Origin: Bacillota bacterium
GTDB taxonomy: Bacteria; Bacillota_A; Clostridia; Lachnospirales; Lachnospiraceae
Direction of reading: 5' to 3'
Length of the DNA stretch: 64,000 nucleotides
Assembly: GCA_023407175.1 (NCBI GenBank)
Contig: JAEYMU010000035.1
Location: 124,001 to 188,000, forward strand
The notes beneath the pieces are model-generated. The model had not been told where the DNA came from, made no database searches, and was given only the letters and a program-made list of their open reading frames with translations. Below, piece after piece: positions 17,930 through 26,681 of the stretch. A program made the position numbers and the translations under genes. Positions within the stretch are counted from its first letter, which is position 1; every line of letters begins with the position of its first letter.

Positions 17930-19519
17930 ATGGATAAGGATAACTCAGAGTTTGATTTCGACAATGATCCTGATTTTACTGAGAATTTCTACAAAAACAT
18001 TGCAAAAGCGATCGAGAATACAGATGCTGCCACGCAGGAGCCGGAAAAGGCAGAGGCTAACGTGGCTGACGAGATAAAGGCACCGGAGGATGCCGCTGCT
18101 GAGAACAGGGAAAAGGCAGAGGCTAGCAAGGCTGGCGGGATAACTGCGGAGAATAAGGAAGCAGCACAGGAAGACAGCGAGGCACCGGAAAAAAACCAGG
18201 TATCCGAAGAGATCGGGGCATCAGAAAAAAGTGAAGTACCGGTAAAAGAAACCGAAAGCTCTGAGGAGACAGGTGAGGAAGCCCATGGCGAGGCAGTTGA
18301 GGAAGAACTGACTGGTATCAATGAAGCTCTTGCAAAGCAGATCAGTGAAGAACTGGAGCAGGAATCAATAGAGTTTCAGAAAATTCAGAAGAAGAAGCGT
18401 TTTTGGAAAATACAAAGCGGAGTAATGCTGGCCTTGCTTTGTCTGGTTGGGTTTGCCTTTTTCCTGGGCTTCACAAAGCCCGGAACTGCTGTTTTGATGA
18501 AGCTGGGAGTTAATATCAGCGGTACCTTATGGAGCAGTATGACAAATAAATTCGGTGACAGCACCGATGTTGTAGAAGATATCGACTATCTTGATGAAGA
18601 TGATTTGAATTCGGATGCACCTGAGCTTGATCCCAGTACAATTGTCTGGCCGGATCATCCCGGTGAAGGAAGGCAGGAGGCAGGGGTATATAACATCCTT
18701 CTGTTAGGAGAAGAACAGATCGGTATGGGCGATGGACGAGGACGTACCGATGTTATTGTAATTGCAACTCTGAATACGAATAATAAGACCGTTAAGCTTA
18801 CCTCATTAATGAGAGATATGCTGGTTCAGATACCTGGATATCAGGATAATAAGTTAAATACTGCTTATGAAAAGGGCGGACTTGATTTATTATATGAAAC
18901 AATAGCCCTGAATTTCGACCTCCGTCTGGATGGCTGTGTCATGGTCAATTTTGAGAATTTTGAAAAAATCGTTGATGCTCTGGGCGGACTTGAGATTACA
19001 TTAAAGAAGAATGAAGCAGATTATCTGAATTCCACCAACTATATTTCTGACCCGGCCAACCGTAATGTGGTTGTGGGAACTCAGCTGATGAATGGAAATC
19101 AGGTACTCGGCTATGCCAGAGTCCGCAAGACCTCCACAATAACCGGAAATAACAATGATTATGGACGTACCGACAGACACAGAATGGTATTAAATGCTAT
19201 CTATGAGAAATGCAAGACAAAAAGCAAGACGGAGCTGCTTTCTCTGATGGTGAAATTCCTGCCCATGATTACAACAGATATTAACAGTAAATGCTTTCAG
19301 GCAATGCTAAACTCCTATATTGACATGGGTATGAGTACAACGAATATCGAGCAGCTAAGAATTCCTGCCGACGGGACCTTCCAGGATAATATCAGAGTAC
19401 GCGGTATGTCCGTATTAATTCCCGATCTGGATGCCAATATAGAGCTTTTGCATAATTTTATCTTTGGTGATGATACTACAACAAATACGGTTCAACCCAC
19501 CGGTACCGCAGGAAACTAA
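17930..19519 (+). CDS. LytR-CpsA-Psr (LCP) family cell-wall polymer ligase
   Basis: A 529-residue membrane protein behind GGAGATGG. Residues 1 to ~150 form a long acidic Glu/Ala-rich cytoplasmic tail with KAEA and APE(D/K) runs. One membrane helix follows (~165-185, VMLALLCLVGFAFFLGF), then the LCP domain on the outside: YNILLLGEEQ, GRGRTDVIVIATLN, TSLMRDMLVQIPG, LNTAYEKGG, and YGRTDRHRMVLNAI. The conserved Arg and Asp residues that bind the polyprenyl pyrophosphate head are present in DGRGRTD and MRDM. LCP enzymes attach secondary polymers to peptidoglycan. The long acidic tail is unusual for LCP proteins and may be a regulatory or protein-binding segment. Confidence 0.95.
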   Translation: MDKDNSEFDFDNDPDFTENFYKNIAKAIENTDAATQEPEKAEANVADEIKAPEDAAAENREKAEASKAGGITAENKEAAQEDSEAPEKNQVSEEIGASEKSEVPVKETESSEETGEEAHGEAVEEELTGINEALAKQISEELEQESIEFQKIQKKKRFWKIQSGVMLALLCLVGFAFFLGFTKPGTAVLMKLGVNISGTLWSSMTNKFGDSTDVVEDIDYLDEDDLNSDAPELDPSTIVWPDHPGEGRQEAGVYNILLLGEEQIGMGDGRGRTDVIVIATLNTNNKTVKLTSLMRDMLVQIPGYQDNKLNTAYEKGGLDLLYETIALNFDLRLDGCVMVNFENFEKIVDALGGLEITLKKNEADYLNSTNYISDPANRNVVVGTQLMNGNQVLGYARVRKTSTITGNNNDYGRTDRHRMVLNAIYEKCKTKSKTELLSLMVKFLPMITTDINSKCFQAMLNSYIDMGMSTTNIEQLRIPADGTFQDNIRVRGMSVLIPDLDANIELLHNFIFGDDTTTNTVQPTGTAGN

Positions 19520-19648
19520 TTTTTAGATTCTGTTATATTGCTGTCCTCTTTGCCATATAATTATTTGTCCGGTTTCATAAATATTTTGCGGGACTATTGC
19601 AGATATTTTATGAAACCGGCAATCATAGAAAATGAGAGTGGCGGCGCA

Positions 19649-20629
19649 ATGAAATATATGAACAGACTACAAAGGAAATATAGGGTAAGGTCTGGCAGAT
19701 ATAACACAAGCCATATAGAATACATAATCATTCTCCTGCTGTTAACCGTAATATTATTGATTACCGGCTTTGAAATAAAGCTGCTTTCCTCAGAAGTGCT
19801 AATTAGGGGAATGGTGGCACGGGAAATTGATTATGAGGCCTTCCGCGCGCTTAAGATAGGGGAAAATATTCCTGATTTGGCAGAAAAGCAGGCCGAAAGC
19901 CTGAAAAATAAGTATTCTGAATTACGAAAGCTTTCTTATGTGGACGAGGCGGGATGTATCACCTTTAGTATGCTGGCTGCCTCCTACGATCTAACAGACA
20001 ACCGGCTGGCCGGTGATAAGCTTGTTCGGCGGGGGATATGCAGACTGGCACAGAGTCCGCAGTTTCAGGAGCTATACGGATATTATAAGGCTATCCTGGA
20101 GGATTTGAAATATTTCCCGGTTCCCAAGGTAGCGGATCAAAGTGCGGATATCTCCTATGCAGATTCCTGGTATCAGCCGCGCACCTATGGCGGAGACCGC
20201 AAGCATGAGGGTACGGATTTGATGGCCTCCAATAATTTAAGAGGCTTTTTTCCGGTAATCAGCATTACGGATGGAATCGTGGAGAAGCTGGGATGGCTGG
20301 AGCAGGGCGGATACCGGGTTGGAATCCGTGCTGTGAACGGAGGCTATTTCTACTATGCCCATCTTTATTCCTATGCTCCGGGGCTTGAGGAGGGTGATAC
20401 GGTCATCGCGGGACAGCTTCTGGGCTTTATGGGAGACAGCGGCTACGGCAGCGAAGGAACCATCGGGCAGTTTGACGTACACCTGCATCTTGGTATCTAT
20501 GTAAATACCAAGGATGGAGAAATGAGTGTAAATCCGTATAGAATTTTAAAGGAACTGGAGAAATATAGAACGGTTTATTATAATCAGATTCTTACAGAGA
20601 GGTACTACAGTGGAAGTATATTTGGATAA
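19649..20629 (+). CDS. M23 family metallopeptidase, membrane anchored
   Basis: A 326-residue protein. The ATG at 19649 is chosen because the frame upstream of it reads as nonsense; no strong RBS is seen. One membrane helix (about residues 25-45, IILLLLTVILLITGF) is followed by an outer helical region and a C-terminal M23 (LytM) domain: KHEGTDLMA supplies the His-x3-Asp zinc ligands and HLHLG the third His, with a GYGSEG loop. M23 enzymes cut peptidoglycan cross-links. It lies between the LCP gene and the cysteine desulfurase, whose start it overlaps by 20 bp. Confidence 0.9.
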   Translation: MKYMNRLQRKYRVRSGRYNTSHIEYIIILLLLTVILLITGFEIKLLSSEVLIRGMVAREIDYEAFRALKIGENIPDLAEKQAESLKNKYSELRKLSYVDEAGCITFSMLAASYDLTDNRLAGDKLVRRGICRLAQSPQFQELYGYYKAILEDLKYFPVPKVADQSADISYADSWYQPRTYGGDRKHEGTDLMASNNLRGFFPVISITDGIVEKLGWLEQGGYRVGIRAVNGGYFYYAHLYSYAPGLEEGDTVIAGQLLGFMGDSGYGSEGTIGQFDVHLHLGIYVNTKDGEMSVNPYRILKELEKYRTVYYNQILTERYYSGSIFG

Positions 20630-21800
20630 TTCAGCGACAACAAGGGCAACGCAGGGTGTCAGAGACATCATGGCAAAGGTGCTTTATGAGGACTACGGAA
20701 ATCCTTCCTCCATGCACCGGATGGGGGTTAAGGCGGAGCAATATATGAAGGATTCGGCTGCTGCAATCGCAGGAATTCTTAAAGTAGAGCCCAAGGAAAT
20801 CATCTTTACCTCTGGGGGGACGGAGGCAAATAATCTGGCACTTATTGGAACAGCCATGGCGAACCGGCGAAGGGCGAATCATATCATTACCACCAGAATC
20901 GAGCATCCTTCCGTGCATCAGCCTCTGGTATACCTGGAGGAGAATGGCTTTGAAGTAAGCTTTGCCCCTGTGGATGCTTCCGGAAAGCTGATTAAGGACA
21001 AGCTGTATGAATTAATCAAGGATAATACCCTGCTGGTTTCCGTTATGTATGTGAATAATGAGATTGGAGCAGTACAGGAAATTGAAGAGCTGGCAGCCGA
21101 ACTGAAAAACAGAAAGAAGGATATTCTTTTTCATGTGGATGCGGTACAGGCTTTCGGTAAATACAGGATTTATCCGAAGCGGCAGGGAATAGATCTGCTG
21201 TCCTTCAGCGGACATAAAATTCATGGACCAAAAGGGATTGGTGTGCTGTACGCCAGTGATAAGGTGAGGCTGCACCCCACCATGTTTGGCGGCGGTCATC
21301 AGAGGGGGCTGCGTTCCGGCACAGAGAATGTCCCTGCAATCGCCGGATTGGGGCTGGCTGTAACACAGCTTTATAATAATTTTGACTCCAAGGTGGCAGG
21401 CTTATATCAGCTTAAGCAAAAATTTCTTAAGGAAATCAGCACACTGGAGGGGGTTACGGTAAACGGGCTTACCGCTGCATGTATGCCGGACTTAGAGCTT
21501 AGCGAGCTTAAGGCTACGGCTCCGCATATTATGAGTGTCAGCTTTTCAGGGATAAAAAGCGAGGTGCTTTTGCACGCCCTTGAGGATAAGGGAATTTATG
21601 TGTCTGCGGGTTCCGCCTGCAGCTCACATCACCCCACGCCGAGTGCCACACTGTCTGCAATCGGCCTTCCCAAGGACTTGCTTGACTCTACGCTGCGCTT
21701 TTCCATGTCGGAGCTGACCACTGAAGAAGAAATCGACTATACACTGGAGCAGCTGAAGGCTTTGCTGCCGGTGCTTCGAAGATATACAAGAAAAAGGTAA
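20610..21800 (+). CDS. Cysteine desulfurase (NifS/IscS-like)
   Basis: A 396-residue PLP enzyme beginning with GTG behind AGAGAGG and overlapping the previous gene. Motifs: VYLDNSATTRA, FTSGGTEANNLAL, HVDAVQAFGK, the PLP lysine in FSGHKIHGPKGIG (Lys ~201), and GSACSSH, the catalytic Cys of the sulfur-transfer loop, around residue 333. It removes sulfur from cysteine and passes persulfide to an acceptor. The next gene is thiI, so this is probably the dedicated desulfurase of the NifZ-ThiI type for 4-thiouridine, not the Fe-S cluster IscS. Confidence 0.93.
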   Translation: MEVYLDNSATTRATQGVRDIMAKVLYEDYGNPSSMHRMGVKAEQYMKDSAAAIAGILKVEPKEIIFTSGGTEANNLALIGTAMANRRRANHIITTRIEHPSVHQPLVYLEENGFEVSFAPVDASGKLIKDKLYELIKDNTLLVSVMYVNNEIGAVQEIEELAAELKNRKKDILFHVDAVQAFGKYRIYPKRQGIDLLSFSGHKIHGPKGIGVLYASDKVRLHPTMFGGGHQRGLRSGTENVPAIAGLGLAVTQLYNNFDSKVAGLYQLKQKFLKEISTLEGVTVNGLTAACMPDLELSELKATAPHIMSVSFSGIKSEVLLHALEDKGIYVSAGSACSSHHPTPSATLSAIGLPKDLLDSTLRFSMSELTTEEEIDYTLEQLKALLPVLRRYTRKR

Positions 21801-21842
21801 AGGGAGCAATCCGCTTTACTGATGGAAGAATGGAGGATTGGC

Positions 21843-23018
21843 ATGTTTAAAGCATTTTTAATTAAGTATGCGGAAATCGGATTAAAGGGTAATAACCGTT
21901 ATATCTTTGAGAACGCCCTAAGGGACCGTATCAAGGAAGCATTAAATCCCTTCGGTGATTATAATGTCAGTAAGGAGCAGGGGAGAATATTTGTAGAATG
22001 CCCGGAAGGCTATGATTATGAGGAGACCGTATCGGCGCTTACAAAGGTGTTCGGCATTTCTTCCATCTGTCCGGTAGTTGTAATAGAAAGCTCGCAGTGG
22101 GACATCCTTACCAAGGGAGTCGGAGACTACGTGGAAGCAATGTATCAGGACCGTAATATCACCTTCAAGGTAGAGGCAAAGCGCGCCGATAAGAATTACC
22201 GCTATACCTCCCCCGAAATCTGCATTGAGATGGGGGCTTATCTGTTAAAGCGCTTTCCGGAGCTTAAGGTGGATGTGCATGACCCTTATGTCCGGGTAAC
22301 TGTAGAGGTACGTACCAAATGCTATGTTTATTCGATTGTCATTCCCGGGCTGGGAGGAATGCCGGTGGGCTCCGGAGGCAAGGCAATGCTGCTTTTATCC
22401 GGCGGGATTGACAGTCCGGTGGCAGGCTATATGATATCCAAGCGGGGTGTATCTCTGGCGGCAACCTATTTTCATGCGCCGCCGTATACCAGCGACAGGG
22501 CAAAGCAGAAGGTGGTTGACTTGGCAGGGAAGATATCCAAGTATTGCGGCAAATTAAAGCTGTTCGTCGTCAACTTTACAGATATCCAGCTTTATATCTA
22601 TGACCAGTGCCCCCATGAGGAGCTGACTATAATCATGAGAAGATATATGATGAGGATAGCCGAGAAAATTGCGGAGCAGGAGGGCTGCCTTGGACTGATT
22701 ACCGGAGAGAGCATCGGCCAGGTTGCAAGTCAGACCATGTATAGCCTTGCGGCAACCAATGAGGTATGTACGATGCCCGTATACCGTCCGCTGATTGCCT
22801 TTGATAAGAAGGATATCTGCGAAATTGCTGAAAAGATAGATACCTTTGAAACCTCCATTCAGCCCTTTGAGGACTGCTGCACCATATTTGTGGCAAAGCA
22901 TCCTGTAACCAGACCGAGCGTCAAGGTGATAAATAAGTCGGAGAGAAAGCTGGAGGAGAAGATTGACGAATTGTTTGAAGAGGCACTCAATACAGTAGAA
23001 GTGATTGAGGTCGGATGA
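21843..23018 (+). CDS. thiI: tRNA 4-thiouridine synthetase
   Basis: A 391-residue enzyme. The ATG at 21843 is chosen over 21822 because GGAGG lies 7 bp before it and family proteins start near KAFLIKYAEIGLKG. Domains: N-terminal ferredoxin-like and THUMP (residues 1 to ~165), then the PP-loop ATP pyrophosphatase domain with LLSGGIDSPVAG near residue 183. The C-terminal rhodanese domain of the enterobacterial enzyme is absent, the normal short Firmicutes form. Modifies U8 of tRNAs and is paired with the upstream desulfurase. Confidence 0.95.
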   Translation: MFKAFLIKYAEIGLKGNNRYIFENALRDRIKEALNPFGDYNVSKEQGRIFVECPEGYDYEETVSALTKVFGISSICPVVVIESSQWDILTKGVGDYVEAMYQDRNITFKVEAKRADKNYRYTSPEICIEMGAYLLKRFPELKVDVHDPYVRVTVEVRTKCYVYSIVIPGLGGMPVGSGGKAMLLLSGGIDSPVAGYMISKRGVSLAATYFHAPPYTSDRAKQKVVDLAGKISKYCGKLKLFVVNFTDIQLYIYDQCPHEELTIIMRRYMMRIAEKIAEQEGCLGLITGESIGQVASQTMYSLAATNEVCTMPVYRPLIAFDKKDICEIAEKIDTFETSIQPFEDCCTIFVAKHPVTRPSVKVINKSERKLEEKIDELFEEALNTVEVIEVG

Positions 23019-23040
23019 TTTGTCCTTTCCTAATAGCATA

Positions 23041-23070
23041 AAAAAGAAGGTTGCCGGTAACGGCAACCTC
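23041..23070 (-). terminator. Terminator for the HPr-like gene, convergent with thiI
   Basis: AGGTTGCCG pairs with CGGCAACCT around GTAA. On the minus strand it is followed by TTCTTTTTT, a good terminator for the HPr-like gene; the plus-strand side lacks a T run, so it serves thiI poorly. Confidence 0.8.
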
Positions 23071-23123
23071 TCCAAAACTTTCCTAACGTGAAATTCTATT
23101 GACCTTAGCTGATAGAAATTAAA

Positions 23124-23357
23124 TTAGTCTACGATATAGGGCTTCAGTATGGCAAGGATGCTTTCCACATTCTCCTCGCTGTGAATGTTCAAATCGATTA
23201 CCTTGGAAAGATCAAGACTGAAAATACCCATAATGGATTTTGCATCTATAACGTATCTACCGGAAACCAAATCGAAATCAGAATCAAATTTTGTAACGTC
23301 ATTAACGAAAGCTTTAACCTTATCAATTGAGTTTAATGATATTTTTACTGTTTTCAT
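23124..23357 (-). CDS. HPr-like protein lacking the phosphorylated histidine
   Basis: A 77-residue protein behind AAAGGAGG, preceded by a sigma-A promoter at 23390-23418. It has the HPr fold pattern, including SIMGIFSLDLSK, which matches the HPr regulatory serine segment (Ser41 equals HPr Ser46). The region where HPr carries its catalytic His15 (residues 10-20) contains no His. It therefore cannot act in sugar phosphotransfer through the usual route. Like Bacillus Crh it could be a kinase-phosphorylated co-regulator of CcpA, but it is much diverged, so another role is possible. Confidence 0.75.
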   Translation of the reverse strand: MKTVKISLNSIDKVKAFVNDVTKFDSDFDLVSGRYVIDAKSIMGIFSLDLSKVIDLNIHSEENVESILAILKPYIVD

Positions 23358-23389
23358 AAATATAAATCCTCCTTTATTTATTTATGTAT

Positions 23390-23418
23390 ATACTATAATT
23401 TAGCATATTAAAAGTCAA
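23390..23418 (-). promoter_or_regulatory. Sigma-A promoter of the HPr-like gene
   Basis: Minus strand: TTGACT (23418-23413), 17-bp spacer, TAGTAT (23395-23390). The RBS and start follow about 30 bp later. Confidence 0.7.
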
Positions 23419-23514
23419 TATACAAAGTTCATAAAAAAAAGAGGAAAAGTTGTATAGGTTAAGAATATAGGCTGTGTATGTTTCAAACACATCCTGGGAA
23501 GGGTATTTTTATCA

Positions 23515-24858
23515 ATGAAGAAAACGGCAGCATTTTTAAGCCTTGGCTGCAAGGTGAATTCCTATGAAACAGAGGCAATGCGGGGGATGTTCGAAGCAGC
23601 GGGCTATGAAATTGTAGATTTTAAGGATGTCGCTGATGTATATGTGGTCAATACCTGTACGGTCACAAATATTGCAGACCGTAAGTCGCGCCAGATGCTG
23701 CATCAGGCAAAGACGAGAAATCCCCAGGCGGTCATTGCGGCTGTGGGCTGTTATGTTCAGGCAGCTGAGGAGGCTTTGCTGGCAGACCAGGCAGTGGATC
23801 TGGTGGTGGGCAATAACCGGAAATCAGATATCGTTGCAATGGTGGAGCGCTGTCAAAGCAGCAATGAGAAAGAGGAGCTGGTTATTGATATTAGGGAGCA
23901 GCAGGAGTATGAAGAGCTGAATGTCGCAACCATGCTGGAAAAGACACGGGCCTTTATCAAAATTCAGGATGGCTGTAACCGTTTCTGCTCCTATTGCATC
24001 ATCCCTTATGTCAGGGGCAGGGTCAGGAGCCGTGGACAGGCGGAGATATTGGAGGAAATCAAGGGGCTGGTAAGCAAGGGCTATCAGGAAATTGTATTGA
24101 CGGGAATACATATTTCCTCTTACGGAACAGACTTTAACAACCATTCAGAGTCTAAGGAAGAACCGGATACGATGCCGCTTGCTGCATTGATTGTGAAAAT
24201 TGGCGAACTTGACGGTGTCAAGCGAATTCGTCTGGGATCTCTGGAGCCGGGAATTATAACAAAGGAATTTCTGGAGAAAATCGCCGTTGTAGAGCAGTTC
24301 TGCCCTCATTTTCATCTGTCTCTGCAAAGCGGAAGTGGTACCGTATTAAAGCGGATGAACCGAAGATATACGGCGCAGGAATATTACGAGAAGGTTCTGC
24401 TCATACGAAGCTGCTTCGAATTACCGGCCTTTACGACGGATATCATTGCAGGCTTTCCGGGAGAGACGGAGGAGGAATTCGAGGAAACCATGCATTTTGT
24501 GGAAAAGGTGGGTTTTTCCCATATCCACGTCTTTAAATATTCCAAAAGAGCGGGAACAAAGGCGGCAGATATGCCGGAGCAAATACCGGAGGAAATAAAG
24601 TCGCGCAGAAGCAATGAATTAATTCATCGGTCCGAAATTATGTCAATGGAATATATGTCGGCATTTTTGGGTAGAATTGAGAAGGTACTATTCGAAGAGG
24701 AGCTTACGATAGATGGAAGGATATACCAGGTCGGACATAATGAACGATATCTGAAAATGGCTGTATTATGTGAGGATAATCTGGCAAATCAGATGTTGGA
24801 GACCTGTGTATTTGATAAATTAACAAATGAAATTTTGCTTTGTGAAATAATGCATTGA
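23515..24858 (+). CDS. mtaB: tRNA t6A37 methylthiotransferase
   Basis: A 447-residue radical-SAM enzyme behind GGGAAGGG. N-terminal UPF0004 domain with CKVN, NTCTVT and VGCY (the three cysteines of the auxiliary cluster, near residues 12, 48 and 81), radical-SAM loop CNRFCSYC near residues 155-162, and a C-terminal TRAM-like domain. VGNNRKSD and GCKVNSYETEAM place it in the MtaB rather than MiaB subgroup. It adds a methylthio group to N6-threonylcarbamoyladenosine in tRNAs reading ANN codons. Confidence 0.93.
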   Translation: MKKTAAFLSLGCKVNSYETEAMRGMFEAAGYEIVDFKDVADVYVVNTCTVTNIADRKSRQMLHQAKTRNPQAVIAAVGCYVQAAEEALLADQAVDLVVGNNRKSDIVAMVERCQSSNEKEELVIDIREQQEYEELNVATMLEKTRAFIKIQDGCNRFCSYCIIPYVRGRVRSRGQAEILEEIKGLVSKGYQEIVLTGIHISSYGTDFNNHSESKEEPDTMPLAALIVKIGELDGVKRIRLGSLEPGIITKEFLEKIAVVEQFCPHFHLSLQSGSGTVLKRMNRRYTAQEYYEKVLLIRSCFELPAFTTDIIAGFPGETEEEFEETMHFVEKVGFSHIHVFKYSKRAGTKAADMPEQIPEEIKSRRSNELIHRSEIMSMEYMSAFLGRIEKVLFEEELTIDGRIYQVGHNERYLKMAVLCEDNLANQMLETCVFDKLTNEILLCEIMH

Positions 24859-24956
24859 ATTTTTTGGATAAATATATTAATATAATAGTAAATATACTAA
24901 AAAGATGATTCGGTGGCACACCGGGCATGAGATTTGATGGAAGAGGAAGTGATTCA

Positions 24957-25232
24957 ATGCAGAAAATAAATAACACACAATATTTTAAAGTGCATAAGGA
25001 TACTGAAATAATTGTAAGTGAGGTAATACGGTCAGTGTATGCAGCTTTAACCGAGAAAGGCTATAATCCGTTAAATCAGATTGCAGGGTACATTATGTCG
25101 GGCGACCCGACCTACATAACGAGCCATAAGGGTGCCAGAAGCCTGATCATGAAGGTGGAACGTGATGAAATTGTTGAGGAGTTATTGCGTTTTTACATTG
25201 AAAAGGATATTAATTCCACAAATCTGAAATAG
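24957..25232 (+). CDS. ireB: IreB family protein (UPF0297)
   Basis: A 91-residue protein. The ATG at 24957 is chosen over 24927 because the family starts MQKINNTQYFKV and GAGGAAG lies 7 bp ahead. Family signatures include YNPLNQIAGYIMSGDPTYITSHK. In Enterococcus IreB is a substrate of the Ser/Thr kinase IreK and negatively affects cephalosporin tolerance. A conserved Thr pair (here TITSH-adjacent) could be the target; the link to cell-wall stress is inferred. It leads the ireB-ruvX-DUF1292 block, also conserved in Bacillus as yrzL-yrrK-yrzB. Confidence 0.93.
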   Translation: MQKINNTQYFKVHKDTEIIVSEVIRSVYAALTEKGYNPLNQIAGYIMSGDPTYITSHKGARSLIMKVERDEIVEELLRFYIEKDINSTNLK

Positions 25233-25318
25233 CAGACAGAAAAAATCACGAATTTATTTGAGCATATCTGAATTGGTAAACCGGCAGGTTTTTGGCAGGA
25301 ATGGGATTGGAGCAATAC

Positions 25319-25765
25319 ATGAAGAGAATTATGGGCCTGGATTATGGCTCTGTAACAGTCGGGGTAGCGATCAGTGATGAGCTTTTGTTTACTGCCCAGG
25401 GTGTGGAGGTAATACACCGAAAACAGGAGAATAAGCTGCGCCAGACCCTTGCAAGACTGGAGGCACTGGTTGCAGAATATGAAATAGACAGGATTGTTGT
25501 GGGTTATCCGAAGCATTTGAATAATACGATTGGGGATCGGGCAATTAAATCAGAAGAATTTGCCGAGCGTTTAAGACAGCGGACCGGCCTGGAGGTTATT
25601 CTCTGGGATGAAAGACTGACAACGGTCGCGGCAAATCAGGTTTTGTCACAGACAAAGATGGATCATGAAGAAAAAGCCAAGGTTGTAGATAAGCTTGCGG
25701 CAGTGTTGATTTTGCAGGGCTATCTTGACCGGCTTAAGTTTGAGAGGAAGGAAGAAATTGAGTAA
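25319..25765 (+). CDS. ruvX: Holliday-junction resolvase-like / 16S pre-rRNA nuclease RuvX (YqgF)
   Basis: A 148-residue RNase H-fold protein. The ATG at 25319 with GGAG 6 bp ahead gives the canonical [17 protein letters not shown] start; an in-frame TTG at 25292 is an unlikely alternative. The fold shows Asp7 (LDYG), Glu/Asp residues in VVGYPKHLN, and ILWDERLTT with the third acidic residue. YqgF processes the 16S rRNA 5' end. Its last codons overlap the start of the DUF1292 gene (TTGAGTAA), a coupling junction. Confidence 0.94.
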   Translation: MKRIMGLDYGSVTVGVAISDELLFTAQGVEVIHRKQENKLRQTLARLEALVAEYEIDRIVVGYPKHLNNTIGDRAIKSEEFAERLRQRTGLEVILWDERLTTVAANQVLSQTKMDHEEKAKVVDKLAAVLILQGYLDRLKFERKEEIE

Positions 25766-26024
25766 TAAACCGGATCATATTACATTTACCGCAGACGATG
25801 GAGAAGAGGTTGTATTTGAGGTTTTGGAACAGACACGCTTGGGCGGAGCAGATTATCTTTTGGTCAGTACCGGAGATGAGGAAGACGCGGAAGCGATTAT
25901 TTTGAAGGACATATCGAAGGATATGGATACAGAAGCAATCTATGAGGTTGTGGAGGACGAAGGAGAACTGGAACTGGTTTCCGATCTCTTTCGAGAATTA
26001 TTGGATGATATAGAATTATATTAA
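25758..26024 (+). CDS. DUF1292 protein (YrzB-like)
   Basis: An 88-residue acidic protein beginning TTG at 25758, with GGAAGGAAG 5 bp ahead, overlapping ruvX by 8 bp. The core [19 protein letters not shown]...YLLV is the DUF1292 signature found in Firmicutes in the ireB-ruvX operon. It is Glu/Asp rich and has no enzyme motif. The function is unknown in the family. Confidence 0.9.
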   Translation: MSNKPDHITFTADDGEEVVFEVLEQTRLGGADYLLVSTGDEEDAEAIILKDISKDMDTEAIYEVVEDEGELELVSDLFRELLDDIELY

Positions 26025-26060
26025 ATGCATAGATATGATTAGACGAAATTAGGTGATGAT

Positions 26061-26510
26061 ATGCCTGAAAGCGGAGAACAATTCAAGACTTTACTGCGGC
26101 AGAACGGACTAAAGGTTACTACCCAGAGAGTGGCGATTCTTGAGGTTCTGAACAATAGGCCGGGGAAGCATCTGACAGCGGAGGAAATCTACGATTATGT
26201 CAAAAAGAAATACCCGGATATTGGTATAGCAACTGTTTATCGGACAATTCAAGTCTTATCCGAATTAAGCCTGATAGATAAATTAAATCTTGATGATGGA
26301 TATGTGAGATATGAGATTAATAAAAAGGGTAAGGCAGATTCCAGCCACCATCATCATCATTTAATATGTCTGGAATGCAATAGTATATATGCATTTCAGG
26401 ATGATCTGTTAGAGGAATTGGAGAAGCGTATCGAGGATACGATGGGCTTTGAAGTGGCGGACCATGAGGTAAAGCTTTATGGCCGGTGCAAAAAATGCAG
26501 GGGCAAGTAG
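26061..26510 (+). CDS. Fur family metal or peroxide regulator
   Basis: A 149-residue winged-helix repressor behind AGGTGATG. LRQNGLKVTTQRVAIL is the DNA-binding start and IATVYRTIQVLSE the recognition helix. The run HHHHH followed by LICLECNS gives the metal site with a CLEC pair, and a second CKKC pair at the C-terminus completes the structural zinc site. Whether it is Fur, Zur or PerR cannot be fixed from sequence; PerR is common in this setting in Clostridia. Its insertion between DUF1292 and RNase J differs from the Bacillus yrr order. Confidence 0.9.
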   Translation: MPESGEQFKTLLRQNGLKVTTQRVAILEVLNNRPGKHLTAEEIYDYVKKKYPDIGIATVYRTIQVLSELSLIDKLNLDDGYVRYEINKKGKADSSHHHHHLICLECNSIYAFQDDLLEELEKRIEDTMGFEVADHEVKLYGRCKKCRGK

Positions 26511-26554
26511 GTCTATGGAAATCTAATTATGAATTTTTGATGTCAATACTGCTT

Positions 26555-26587
26555 TTCGGATAGAGCTGTAAAAGACCGGTATCCGAA
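26555..26587 (+). promoter_or_regulatory. Inverted repeat upstream of RNase J
   Basis: TTCGGATA (26555-26562) pairs perfectly with TATCCGAA (26580-26587) around 17 nt, in the 170-bp gap between the Fur-family gene and RNase J. There is no following T run, so it is more likely a folding or protein-binding element than a terminator. Confidence 0.45.
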
Positions 26588-26681
26588 AGAGGTTGGCTTT
26601 CTGTTCATGTTGTCAATTTCATATCGTATGCACTTAGTTAATGGATAAATTGATACATAATACCATTGGAGGTGCAATTAT

